Shown in pieces: positions 25,921 to 33,922 of a DNA stretch of 64,000 nucleotides. The position numbers and the translations under genes are program-made. How positions within the stretch are numbered: position 1 is the first letter of the stretch; the number at the start of each line of letters is the position of its first letter. The stretch covers positions 15,279 through 79,278 of the forward strand of contig JANRKU010000161.1 in assembly GCA_033763335.1 (NCBI GenBank), given 5' to 3'. Origin of the DNA: GCA-2794515 sp033763335 (lineage in GTDB: Bacteria > Chloroflexota > Anaerolineae > Aggregatilineales > Phototrophicaceae). Under the pieces are notes generated by a model. It had not been told where the DNA came from and searched no databases. It saw nothing but the letters and a program-made list of their open reading frames with translations.

Positions 25921-26201
25921 GGAATTTCCTTATTAGAACAATGTATATAGATAGCATTGTGGAAGGTTAGAGGGGCGCAATAACCTGAATACAATTCTAA
26001 CCTAATTTGAATAGACAGGCACTCTCTTTCGTGTTATAAATGACATACACATACGGAACACCAATCCCCACAGGTGTTTTTGTGAATTAAAAAAATGAAT
26101 AAAAATGAAAATATTTGTTATTTTTGGGCATGAAACAAATGCTGATAGCTTTATATTCTCTTTTTTCAATTTGGTTTGTATAGGTATAGCGAGGTTTTTA
26201 T
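25921..26201 (+). promoter_or_regulatory. Long structured leader before the ribonucleotide reductase
   Basis: The 445-base gap 25757-26201 has no gene. After the ftsZ terminator it holds inverted repeats ACAATG (25938-25943)/CATTGT (25955-25960) and AGGTTAGA (25964-25971)/TCTAACCT (25996-26003), then an AT-rich stretch up to the start codon. The pattern suggests a regulated or structured 5' region. I looked for a cobalamin riboswitch (B12 box) because the enzyme needs B12, and for paired NrdR boxes, and found neither convincingly. Confidence 0.3.
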
Positions 26202-29200
26202 ATGGTTCAGTCGCAAGAAAAGAAAAAAAATGCCCTACACGACTTGGGGTATAAGATTTTTCTTGACCGTTACGCGCTCAAGGACATGAAGCGCGAAACA
26301 CTCACCGTGGGCGACCTTGTGATTGTGGTGGTCAATTCTGCCACAGGACAACGCGAAGTCGGGCGTATTAAGGCGATGCAATTGCCAACTATCACCATTG
26401 AATTGCTGGATGGTGAAGTTGTCACCCGTGATATTGAGCATGTGGATAAACCTCTCGAAACCGACCCTGCACAAATGATGGATAGAGTGGCTACGGGCAT
26501 TGCGGCAATCGAAAAAACAGCGAAAAAACGCCGTGAATGGGCGGATAATTTTCGGTGGTTGTTGGAAGATTGGAAATTTGTCCCCGGTGGGCGTATTTTG
26601 ACGGCGGCTGGTACAGACCAAGAACTTACGTTCTATAATTGTATGCCTCCCGAACAAGAGGTTTTGACTGCTGACGGGTATAAACCGATTGGCGATGTTC
26701 GTGTAGGCGAATTGGTTGTCACTCATAAAAATCGTTTGCGCCCTGTGTTGCATAAATTTGAGCGTGAAACAGAAGAAGAAATTTATACCATCATCGCCAA
26801 GAAAATTGGTTATGATGTCTTGCGTGTGACAGGTGAGCATAAGGTGCATGTCATCCGTTCTGAATGGGTGAATAATGGTAATTTGGTGAATGGTCAAAAG
26901 GCTGACTGGATTCCTGCTAATCAACTTCAAGTAGGCGATTTTGTATCTATTGCCCATAATGGCGAAGTTTGTCCTCCAGACCCCATTTATATTCGTGATT
27001 ATTTGCCACAATATGACCAAATTCTCGAATTAGATGCCGATTTGTGCTATCTCTTTGGTGCTTGGCTTGCGAACGGACATTTGACTACTGATTTATTTAC
27101 TCAACCTGATACCACTGGTATTCAATTTGCCTTTAATTTGGAAAATCGGGTTCATGAAGTTGCTAAGAAAGCTGAAAAAGTTTCTAGTATTATCAAAGAT
27201 AAATTCGGTGTTCGAGTTAGTTATCAAAAATCAGTAATGAACTCCGAAAGGGATCTTGAGGCGCGTTTAGAATCACCATCTAAATTACTTGTTGAATTTT
27301 TCACCAAATTTTTAGGTGGCACTTCTCATGATAAGCATATTCCTAATCAATTGATGCACTTAGATGATAAGTACATCTATGCTCTATTAAACGGATTATT
27401 ATCTGGTGTAAGTCGCCTAGAGTGCGAAACATTCATCATCTCATTGCCAAATCGTAGATTGGCGACACAGATTCATCAGATGTTGTTGCGACTGGGTTTC
27501 TTATTTGAGATAATATGCGATAGTGATGGTTTTATTCTGACTGCACCAATAATACAGGAAGCGGTTAATTTCCACTTTGGAATGGCATCTTCCAAACCCG
27601 CAATCGAGTCATCTGATGAATATTTTGAATATGACGGTCTCCTTTGGGTGCCGATTGAAAGCATCACCACTGAAACCTATCAAGGGATGGTGATGGATAT
27701 TGAAGTTGAAGAAGACCATTCCTTTGTTTCTGCGGGATTGGTGGTTTCAAATTGCTACGTAATCCCCTTAGCTGGCGACTCGCGTGGTGGCATCATTCAA
27801 ACACTTGGCAATATGACCGAAATTATGTCACGCGGTGGCGGTGTGGGGATTAACCTCTCGACATTACGCCCACGTCATGCGTATGTGAAGGGTGTGAATG
27901 GACGCTCTAGCGGGTCAGTATCATGGGGGGCGCTCTATAGCTTCGTCACGGGGTTGATTGAACAGGGCGGGAGTAGAAGAGGCGCGTTGATGCTCATCCT
28001 CAACGATTGGCATCCGGATATTTTCGATTTCATCAATAGCAAGCGTGAAGCGGGCAAAATCACCAATGCCAATATCAGCGTTGGCTTGAGTGACCGTTTT
28101 ATGGATGCCATGAAAGCCGATGCCGATTGGGATTTGCAATTCCCAGATACCAGTCACCCCGATTATGACACCCATTGGGACGGCGACCTCGAAAAATGGA
28201 TTGCCGAAGGGCGCGAAGTCCTCACCTATAAGACCATCAAAGCGCGTGAATTGTGGAATGCGCTCATCGAAAGTGCATGGGCAAGCGCAGAACCCGGTGT
28301 ATGGTTCAGAGAACGTAGCAACAAGATGTCCAATTCGTGGTATTTTAACCCACTAATTGCGACTAACCCTTGTGTGACTGGTGATACCCGTATTTATACC
28401 AATAAGGGTTTGGTCACTGCCCGCGAATTATTTGATGAAGAAACCGAAATCGAAGTGGCAATTGATGGGCGTTTTGGTTTAGATAGCCATACTGTTCCAT
28501 CTACCCGTGTTTTTATGACGGGTACAAAGCCCGTTTTCCGTGTGCAAACCCGTGAAGGCTATTTTGTTCGCGCAACGGCTGACCATCGCTTTATGACTTC
28601 GCGTGGATGGGTAGAATTGCGTCATTTAGAAGAAGGTGACTTGATTCACATTCTCAATCGTAAAGGTGGATTTGGTCAAGAAGGCACACTTGAATTAGGG
28701 CGCACATTAGGCTGGTTGGTCGGTGATGGCACAATCAAAACAGACCGTGCGGTTTTATCTTTCTTTGGGGATGAAAAACAAACCCTCGCACCGATGTTTG
28801 CTGGCTATGTGGATGCAATTGCACAGCCACTTACTTCTGAAAAAGCACCTCGTGAATATACCGTTGGTGTAATAGATATTCCAGAGCGCGATGAAGCCCG
28901 TGTGCAATCTTACCGTTTGCGTCGTTTGGTCGAGACTTATGGCTTGGTCGAAAATAAGTTGCAAGTGCCAGAAATCGTATTCAAAGGCACAGAGGATATG
29001 CAACGGGGCTTCTTGCAAGCCTTATTCACCGCCGATGGCAGTGTACAACGCGCTAAAGGTATGATGAGCGTGCGTTTGGCATCTAGTCATCATCCATTGC
29101 TGGAACAAGTGCAAATGCTCCTCACCAATTTTGGTATTGCCAGCAAAATTTATCGCAATCGGCGTGATGCCCAATATCGTGATATGCCAGATGGTAAGGG

Positions 29201-32200
29201 TGGTAGTAAACCTTATCTCACACAAGCACAACATGAATTGGTCATCAGTAAACAAAATGTGCAAGTGTTTGCAGACGAAATTAACTTTATTTTGTCACGC
29301 AAACAAGACACCCTTGCCAGTTATTTGGGTGATTACACAAAGGGTTTACGCCGTGAATCATTTTATGCCCGTGTAGAAAGTATTACTTCTGATGGGATTG
29401 AAGATGTGTTTGATTTGACAGAACCACAGACACATTCGCTTATTTGTAATAGCCTTGTTACACACAACTGCGGCGAACAACCGCTTTCTGCTTTTTCTGT
29501 ATGTAACTTGGGCGCAATAAATCTCGCAATATTCTATGACGAGCAAAAACATGATGTGGCATGGGATGATTTAGCCCGTACTGTATCCTATGCAACCCGC
29601 TTTTTGGATAACGTCATTGATACTACACCCTATTTCTTTGAAGAAAATCGCAAAGTGCAGATGTCAGAACGGCGTGTTGGTCTTGGTACGATGGGCGTGG
29701 CGGAATTGATGCTGAAATTGCATATCCGCTATGGCAGTGATGAATCGGTGGAATTTATTGACAAACTCTATAAATTCATGGCAGTTCATGCTTATAAGAC
29801 TAGCAGTGCCATCGCCAAAGAAAAAGGCTCATTCCCGCAATTTGATGCCGAAAAATATTTGCAAAGTGGTTTCATGCAACAAATGCCAGATGATGTGCGG
29901 AAACAGATTGTTGCAGATGGTATTCGCAACGTTACCCTTCTCACACAAGCCCCAACTGGATGTGTTGCCCCAGATACACTTGTTAGCACATCAACAGGTT
30001 TGCAACCAATTATCGAATTAGGCGATCCGAACGGCGCACAATGGCAACCACTTAATCGTGCTGTTCATACTGATGTTGGTTTGCGCGATGCTTCTCAATT
30101 CTATGTAAATGGGACACAACCTGTCAAAAAAATAACTACAGGGCGCGGATTTAGTATCACAGCTACCCATAATCATCGGATTCGCGTTATAGATGAATGT
30201 GGTAAATATGTGTGGCGACGCATGGATGAATTGCGAGTCGGTGATACTACTGTTTTGAAGAAAAATACATTGGGTGATGGGGAATATATTGCACTTACCC
30301 CTGTAGAGCAAGGCAATCGTTCCATGAGCCAATTGCCCACCCACATGACCCCCGAATTTGCCGAATTACTCGGTTTATATATGGGTGATGGATATACCAA
30401 AGCACGCGGTGGTTTGCATATTGTGGTCGCCAAACAAGACCCCGATTTACTAGAACATGTCAAGATGCGTCTACAATCTGTTTGGGGAGAGCGTGCCGTT
30501 CCTATTGAAGACCGCACAGGATGTTGGGTAGCCAATTTGACAGGGTACTACATTGGTCGTTTCTTTGAAGCTAATAGCATGAAAAAGCCTGCTGGTAATC
30601 ATGGTGAGGGCGCGGCTGGTGCATTTATTCCCAGTAAAGTATTGGCGGCTGGACGGGAATCGGTGAAAGCCTTCTTGCGTGGGTTATTTGAAGCCGATGG
30701 CAGTATACATCGTGGCACAATCACTCTGGTTTCTACATCAGAAGTGTTGGTGAAACAAGTACAAGTCGCTTTGCTTGGATTGGGGATTATTGCCACCCTT
30801 CGCCAAATGCCCAAACAAGATGACCGCTATGGAGACCGTATTTTACATGAATTACGCCTTCTAAATCGGCGCGAATGTGAAAAATTTGCCCAAGAGGTAA
30901 ATTTTATCAGCCAACGCAAACGCGCTAAAGCCCAAGAATTAGGTACAATTTCCGATAGAGGGGATAACATCGCAGTTCCTGAATTATTGCAGTCCTTCTA
31001 TGCACAATCGCAAGGTTTAGCAGGTACTGTGCGCCAAGAGATTCGCGGATTAGTTAGTAATGGCGCGTTGACCCAACAAAGCGTAAAGCGACTTGTTCAG
31101 GATTATCCTGTGTTAGCACAAACACCACTCGCACAATTGGTTTCTATGGATGTTTATTTAGATACCATTTTGACAATTGAAGATGGTATTTCTGCCACCT
31201 ATGACCTATCTGTGCCAGATAACCACACCTATATCGCTAATGGCTTTGTTTCGCATAATACGACAGGAACCATGGTAAATACCAGCACAGGTATTGAACC
31301 ATTCTTCTCGTGGGTGTATTACCGCAAGAGCCGTTTGGGATTGCACGAGGAAAAAGTGCCTATCGTCAAAGAATGGTACGATGAACACCCTAATGAGACT
31401 AAATTGCCCGACTATTTCATCACAGCGATGGATTTAGCCCCTATGGAGCATGTGAAGGTGCAGGGTGCGTTCCAACGCTGGATTGATAGTGCCATCAGCA
31501 AAACGGCAAATCTGCCCAATAATTACACGGTAGAGCAAACCGCCGAGTTATACGAATATATGTATTCACTCGGATGCAAGGGCGGTACGGTGTATCGGGA
31601 TGGTAGCCGTGACGAGCAAGTTCTCATGCTCAAAGGCGATGAACGTGCCGAAAAAGAGAACGATGCAAAATCCAAAAAAGAAGAAAAAGTGGAGCAAGTC
31701 GCCACACCACATCGCGTTTATCCACGTCCAAAGAGATTGCATGGCGTGACGGTGAATTGTCAAACACCGTTTGGCACAGCGTATGTCACCATGAACAGCG
31801 ATGAGCAAGGCTATCCATTTGAGGTATTTATCACTGCCCCCGGTAAGGCTGGGAGCGATTTGCAAGCCGATGCAGAAGGTTTGGGGCGCATGATTTCGCT
31901 CTCACTCCGCACCACCGAGCCACATAACCGCCGTGAGATGTTGCGCCTCATCATTGACCAATTGCGTGATATTGGCGGGTCTCGCTCAGTCGGATTTGGC
32001 ATGGAACGGGTGACATCGTTGCCCGATGCCGTTGCGCGTGCGATGGAAGATACCTATTTCCCAAAAACAGAAGCCTTGCAATTACAAATCCCCATGATGG
32101 ATATTCCCGTCACAAAACAAGTGACAGAGAAAAAATCCACCAATGGCAATGGTAACGGCAACGGTCATAATCATGACCATGAGGAAGAATTACTCACAGC

Positions 32201-32303
32201 CGATTACTCTGGCGCAGATTTATGCCCATCGTGTGGCACCATCTCACTTATCCGTGCAGAGGGGTGTCGGCGGTGCTTAACCTGTGGCTATACCGAATGC
32301 TAA
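26202..32303 (+). CDS. nrdJ: B12-dependent (class II) ribonucleotide reductase with three inteins
   Basis: 2033 codons, of which 1170 are inteins, leaving an 863-residue enzyme, normal for large NrdJ. It reduces ribonucleotides to deoxyribonucleotides using adenosylcobalamin. Extein order: N-terminal domain with an SH3-like insert (about 30-85), ELTFYN then CYVIPLAGDSRGG (residue 518 on), ATNP then CGEQPLSAFSVCNLG (1090 on), and LLTQAPTG then TTGTMVNTSTG (1687 on). The cysteines of NCYV and SVCNLG match the redox pair and that of NPCGE the thiyl-radical cysteine. A basic/acidic linker and a C-terminal zinc-ribbon-like CPSC...CRRCLTC region follow. No ATP cone is seen. Splicing must occur for activity. 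Confidence 0.95.
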   Translation: MVQSQEKKKNALHDLGYKIFLDRYALKDMKRETLTVGDLVIVVVNSATGQREVGRIKAMQLPTITIELLDGEVVTRDIEHVDKPLETDPAQMMDRVATGIAAIEKTAKKRREWADNFRWLLEDWKFVPGGRILTAAGTDQELTFYNCMPPEQEVLTADGYKPIGDVRVGELVVTHKNRLRPVLHKFERETEEEIYTIIAKKIGYDVLRVTGEHKVHVIRSEWVNNGNLVNGQKADWIPANQLQVGDFVSIAHNGEVCPPDPIYIRDYLPQYDQILELDADLCYLFGAWLANGHLTTDLFTQPDTTGIQFAFNLENRVHEVAKKAEKVSSIIKDKFGVRVSYQKSVMNSERDLEARLESPSKLLVEFFTKFLGGTSHDKHIPNQLMHLDDKYIYALLNGLLSGVSRLECETFIISLPNRRLATQIHQMLLRLGFLFEIICDSDGFILTAPIIQEAVNFHFGMASSKPAIESSDEYFEYDGLLWVPIESITTETYQGMVMDIEVEEDHSFVSAGLVVSNCYVIPLAGDSRGGIIQTLGNMTEIMSRGGGVGINLSTLRPRHAYVKGVNGRSSGSVSWGALYSFVTGLIEQGGSRRGALMLILNDWHPDIFDFINSKREAGKITNANISVGLSDRFMDAMKADADWDLQFPDTSHPDYDTHWDGDLEKWIAEGREVLTYKTIKARELWNALIESAWASAEPGVWFRERSNKMSNSWYFNPLIATNPCVTGDTRIYTNKGLVTARELFDEETEIEVAIDGRFGLDSHTVPSTRVFMTGTKPVFRVQTREGYFVRATADHRFMTSRGWVELRHLEEGDLIHILNRKGGFGQEGTLELGRTLGWLVGDGTIKTDRAVLSFFGDEKQTLAPMFAGYVDAIAQPLTSEKAPREYTVGVIDIPERDEARVQSYRLRRLVETYGLVENKLQVPEIVFKGTEDMQRGFLQALFTADGSVQRAKGMMSVRLASSHHPLLEQVQMLLTNFGIASKIYRNRRDAQYRDMPDGKGGSKPYLTQAQHELVISKQNVQVFADEINFILSRKQDTLASYLGDYTKGLRRESFYARVESITSDGIEDVFDLTEPQTHSLICNSLVTHNCGEQPLSAFSVCNLGAINLAIFYDEQKHDVAWDDLARTVSYATRFLDNVIDTTPYFFEENRKVQMSERRVGLGTMGVAELMLKLHIRYGSDESVEFIDKLYKFMAVHAYKTSSAIAKEKGSFPQFDAEKYLQSGFMQQMPDDVRKQIVADGIRNVTLLTQAPTGCVAPDTLVSTSTGLQPIIELGDPNGAQWQPLNRAVHTDVGLRDASQFYVNGTQPVKKITTGRGFSITATHNHRIRVIDECGKYVWRRMDELRVGDTTVLKKNTLGDGEYIALTPVEQGNRSMSQLPTHMTPEFAELLGLYMGDGYTKARGGLHIVVAKQDPDLLEHVKMRLQSVWGERAVPIEDRTGCWVANLTGYYIGRFFEANSMKKPAGNHGEGAAGAFIPSKVLAAGRESVKAFLRGLFEADGSIHRGTITLVSTSEVLVKQVQVALLGLGIIATLRQMPKQDDRYGDRILHELRLLNRRECEKFAQEVNFISQRKRAKAQELGTISDRGDNIAVPELLQSFYAQSQGLAGTVRQEIRGLVSNGALTQQSVKRLVQDYPVLAQTPLAQLVSMDVYLDTILTIEDGISATYDLSVPDNHTYIANGFVSHNTTGTMVNTSTGIEPFFSWVYYRKSRLGLHEEKVPIVKEWYDEHPNETKLPDYFITAMDLAPMEHVKVQGAFQRWIDSAISKTANLPNNYTVEQTAELYEYMYSLGCKGGTVYRDGSRDEQVLMLKGDERAEKENDAKSKKEEKVEQVATPHRVYPRPKRLHGVTVNCQTPFGTAYVTMNSDEQGYPFEVFITAPGKAGSDLQADAEGLGRMISLSLRTTEPHNRREMLRLIIDQLRDIGGSRSVGFGMERVTSLPDAVARAMEDTYFPKTEALQLQIPMMDIPVTKQVTEKKSTNGNGNGNGHNHDHEEELLTADYSGADLCPSCGTISLIRAEGCRRCLTCGYTEC
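26640..27752 (+). mobile_element. Intein 1 in nrdJ (371 aa, degenerate endonuclease)
   Basis: Residues 147-517 of the precursor. It begins with Cys147 in the block A sequence CMPPEQEVLTADGYKPIGD, has a block B-like VTGEHKVHV and ends GLVVSN before extein Cys518. The penultimate residue is Ser instead of the usual His. The centre has a LAGLIDADG-like layout, but the helix motifs read LFGAWLANGHL and LLNGLLSGVSRL, so both catalytic Asp residues are replaced. The insertion is between Asn and the redox Cys of the FYN-CYV segment. The centre is AT-richer than the exteins. Confidence 0.9.
28371..29468 (+). mobile_element. Intein 2 in nrdJ (366 aa, LAGLIDADG)
   Basis: Residues 724-1089. Starts CVTGDTRIYTNKGLVTA, has block B RATADHRFMTSRGW and ends SLICNSLVTHN before Cys1090, with the canonical HN end. 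Endonuclease motifs LGWLVGDGTIK and LQALFTADGSVQ keep the acidic residues, so homing activity is plausible. It splits ATNP from CGEQ, immediately before the thiyl-radical cysteine. Confidence 0.93.
29961..31259 (+). mobile_element. Intein 3 in nrdJ (433 aa, LAGLIDADG)
   Basis: Residues 1254-1686. Starts CVAPDTLVSTSTGLQPI, has block B ITATHNHRIRV and ends YIANGFVSHN before extein Thr1687. Motifs LLGLYMGDGYTK and LRGLFEADGSIH retain the acidic residues. A ~90-residue stretch (about 1565-1650) between the endonuclease and the C-terminal splice blocks has no obvious counterpart in the other two. It separates APTG from TTGTM, the conserved loop near the substrate phosphate. Confidence 0.93.
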
Positions 32304-32326
32304 TTCGGTCATAGCAATTATCTTGG

Positions 32327-32390
32327 TGTATGGGCATACCGCAATCATGCCCATACGATTACCCAACGGGGCAGAAATGCCCCGTTTTTG
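32327..32390. terminator. Tandem terminators after nrdJ
   Basis: Two perfect stems: GTATGGGCAT (32328-32337)/ATGCCCATAC (32347-32356), then AACGGGGCA (32365-32373)/TGCCCCGTT (32378-32386) with a GAAA loop and a TTTTT end. The second is a textbook intrinsic terminator. A third hairpin overlaps the nrdJ stop region (ACCGAAT/ATTCGGT). Confidence 0.85.
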
Positions 32391-32403
32391 TTGTTTATGG
32401 TCA

Positions 32404-32412
32404 TGATATAAT
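32404..32412 (+). promoter_or_regulatory. Extended -10 promoter before the acidic protein gene
   Basis: TGATATAAT contains a perfect -10 hexamer (32407-32412) with extended TGn. It begins right after the nrdJ terminator and lies 34 bases before the ATG at 32446. Confidence 0.5.
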
Positions 32413-32445
32413 GGATGTTTATCTTTGTAGAAAGGCAAAATCCCC

Positions 32446-33084
32446 ATGAATGATAAAAATGATATGGACGATTTTTTCATGGATGATAGTGGGTATTGGC
32501 AAGCACCCGACTTTATTTTGACCGATATTATCACAACGATGGTCAATATGATGGAAATGCCCATTGGCATCACCATTTTTATGAAAGGCATGATTTTAAG
32601 TGGCTCATTGGTGAGTGAACGCCAATATCTGGGTAGCTTGAGCGCCGTTTTTCAATCTTTGGCACGCGCCAGCTTTGATAGCGAAGATGATACCGAGATT
32701 GAAGAAGAAATTGCGCGTCTATTCGATTTTACCAAACTCACAGAAAATGATTATAGCCTCACTGATGACGATGAGGATGATGAACCCGCATTGGAGCTAG
32801 AAGAAGATGAGAGCTTAGATGCGTTTGAAGATGACGAAGATGATGAAGATTTGATTGATTTTGACGAATTGTATAAGATGAAAAAATCATCGGTTGTGCC
32901 TGTGCGCTTTATGCACCTCAAAGACGTGATGGTACTCTATCCAGGGGCATCTATCGGATTTCGGCAAAGTATTTTGCCCATCGTGCGGATTCGGATTCAC
33001 TCGATAGACGGCTGGATTTTGGGGCAGGCGTTGGATGCCAGCGACCTTGATGGGGATGATACCCCGCGCCCAATGGTGCATTAA
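32446..33084 (+). CDS. Acidic hypothetical protein (weakly GvpU-like)
   Basis: 212 residues. Residues about 20-65 and 150-200 look like small beta-rich segments; ITIFMKGMILSGSLVSERQ (42-60) resembles the start of gas-vesicle accessory GvpU-like proteins, a weak similarity. The middle (about 73-147) is very acidic with Asp/Glu runs and probably disordered. The C-terminal part (VVPVRFMHLKDVMVL...VRIRIHSIDGWILG) looks like the other half of an Sm-like or beta-barrel fold split by the acidic insert. No gas vesicle genes are nearby. I do not assign a function. Its stop abuts the YdcF-like start. Confidence 0.6.
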   Translation: MNDKNDMDDFFMDDSGYWQAPDFILTDIITTMVNMMEMPIGITIFMKGMILSGSLVSERQYLGSLSAVFQSLARASFDSEDDTEIEEEIARLFDFTKLTENDYSLTDDDEDDEPALELEEDESLDAFEDDEDDEDLIDFDELYKMKKSSVVPVRFMHLKDVMVLYPGASIGFRQSILPIVRIRIHSIDGWILGQALDASDLDGDDTPRPMVH

Positions 33085-33729
33085 ATGAAAAAATTTTTCT
33101 CACGGAAGTGGGTGAAACGCATAATACTCTTTTTAGGGATTAGTATCGGGATATGGGTCGCTGTCGTCATTATTTTGGCGATTCATGTCTTTCGTTATGG
33201 GGATGAATTCACCGCCGAGCCATCAGATGTGATTATCGTGTTGGGGTCTGGTTTGCGCCGTGATGGTCGGGCGGGGGATGCCCTTTGGCGACGGTCACTT
33301 TGGGCGGCGGAGGTGTATGGTCAAGGCTACGCCGATGCCATCATCTGTACAGGTGGCATTGGGCGTGGACAAACCCGTAGCGAATCGGATGTTTGCCGTG
33401 AGCTTCTCATTGAGGAGGGTGTTCCCCCAGAAGCCATTTTCATTGAGCAAAAGAGCCATAGCACCGAAGAAAATGCCCTCTATGCTCAAGAAATTATGAC
33501 GGAAAAAGGGTGGACAAGCGCCATTTTGGTCACAGATAGTTTTCACATGCTCCGCGCGAGTTGGATTTTTGAACTTGAGGGAATTACGCATACCCACGCT
33601 CCTGTCCCGCGTGATAGAGTGGCACGGCGCTTTTTTATCCAACATTTTGCGCGAGAATTGATAGCCATCCATTGGCAAGCATTTAAGACCTTTTTCAATA
33701 TCCCTGTAACCAACATCGTATTCAGTTGA
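33085..33729 (+). CDS. YdcF/SanA-like DUF218 membrane protein
   Basis: 214 residues: basic N-terminus, one membrane helix (about 12-34), then the DUF218 alpha/beta domain. Family marks are VIIVLGSGLRRDGRAGDAL, RRSLWAAEVY, IICTGGIGRGQTRSESDV, HSTEENALYA and LVTDSFHMLRA. Such proteins are linked to envelope and vancomycin sensitivity in E. coli; biochemical function is unproven. ATG follows the previous stop with no gap, so co-translation is likely. The domain faces outside by the positive-inside rule. Confidence 0.8.
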   Translation: MKKFFSRKWVKRIILFLGISIGIWVAVVIILAIHVFRYGDEFTAEPSDVIIVLGSGLRRDGRAGDALWRRSLWAAEVYGQGYADAIICTGGIGRGQTRSESDVCRELLIEEGVPPEAIFIEQKSHSTEENALYAQEIMTEKGWTSAILVTDSFHMLRASWIFELEGITHTHAPVPRDRVARRFFIQHFARELIAIHWQAFKTFFNIPVTNIVFS

Positions 33730-33735
33730 GCCATG

Positions 33736-33769
33736 CACGACACAATATAACGATACGTATTGTGTCGTG
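33736..33769. terminator. Perfect 12-bp stem-loop after the YdcF-like gene
   Basis: CACGACACAATA (33736-33747) pairs with TATTGTGTCGTG (33758-33769) across a 10-base loop, seven bases past the stop. No T-run follows, so it may be a repeat of the palindromic family rather than a true terminator. Confidence 0.5.
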
Positions 33770-33852
33770 TAACGTGCTGTAATAAGAGATGCCTCGCATG
33801 TTTTTTCTTCCCATAGACCAATCGTAGGGCAAGCATATACCCAAGCGCATTT

Positions 33853-33879
33853 TTTACGTTTTTTGCTTAGGCGTATAAT
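33853..33879 (+). promoter_or_regulatory. Promoter of the alpha-2-macroglobulin gene
   Basis: A perfect TATAAT at 33874-33879 with a T-rich -35-like TTTACG at 33853-33858 (15-base spacing, short). The predicted start is about 37 bases before the ATG at 33923, and GAGGGAG provides the ribosome site. Confidence 0.5.
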
Positions 33880-33922
33880 GGTAATAACGCATCTTCATTC
33901 ATCATGAAAGAGGGAGAAAACA

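Noticed and set aside
25840..26201. Cobalamin riboswitch or paired NrdR boxes before nrdJ
   Set aside because: No B12-box-like conserved core and no two spaced NrdR palindromes could be recognised; only generic stems.
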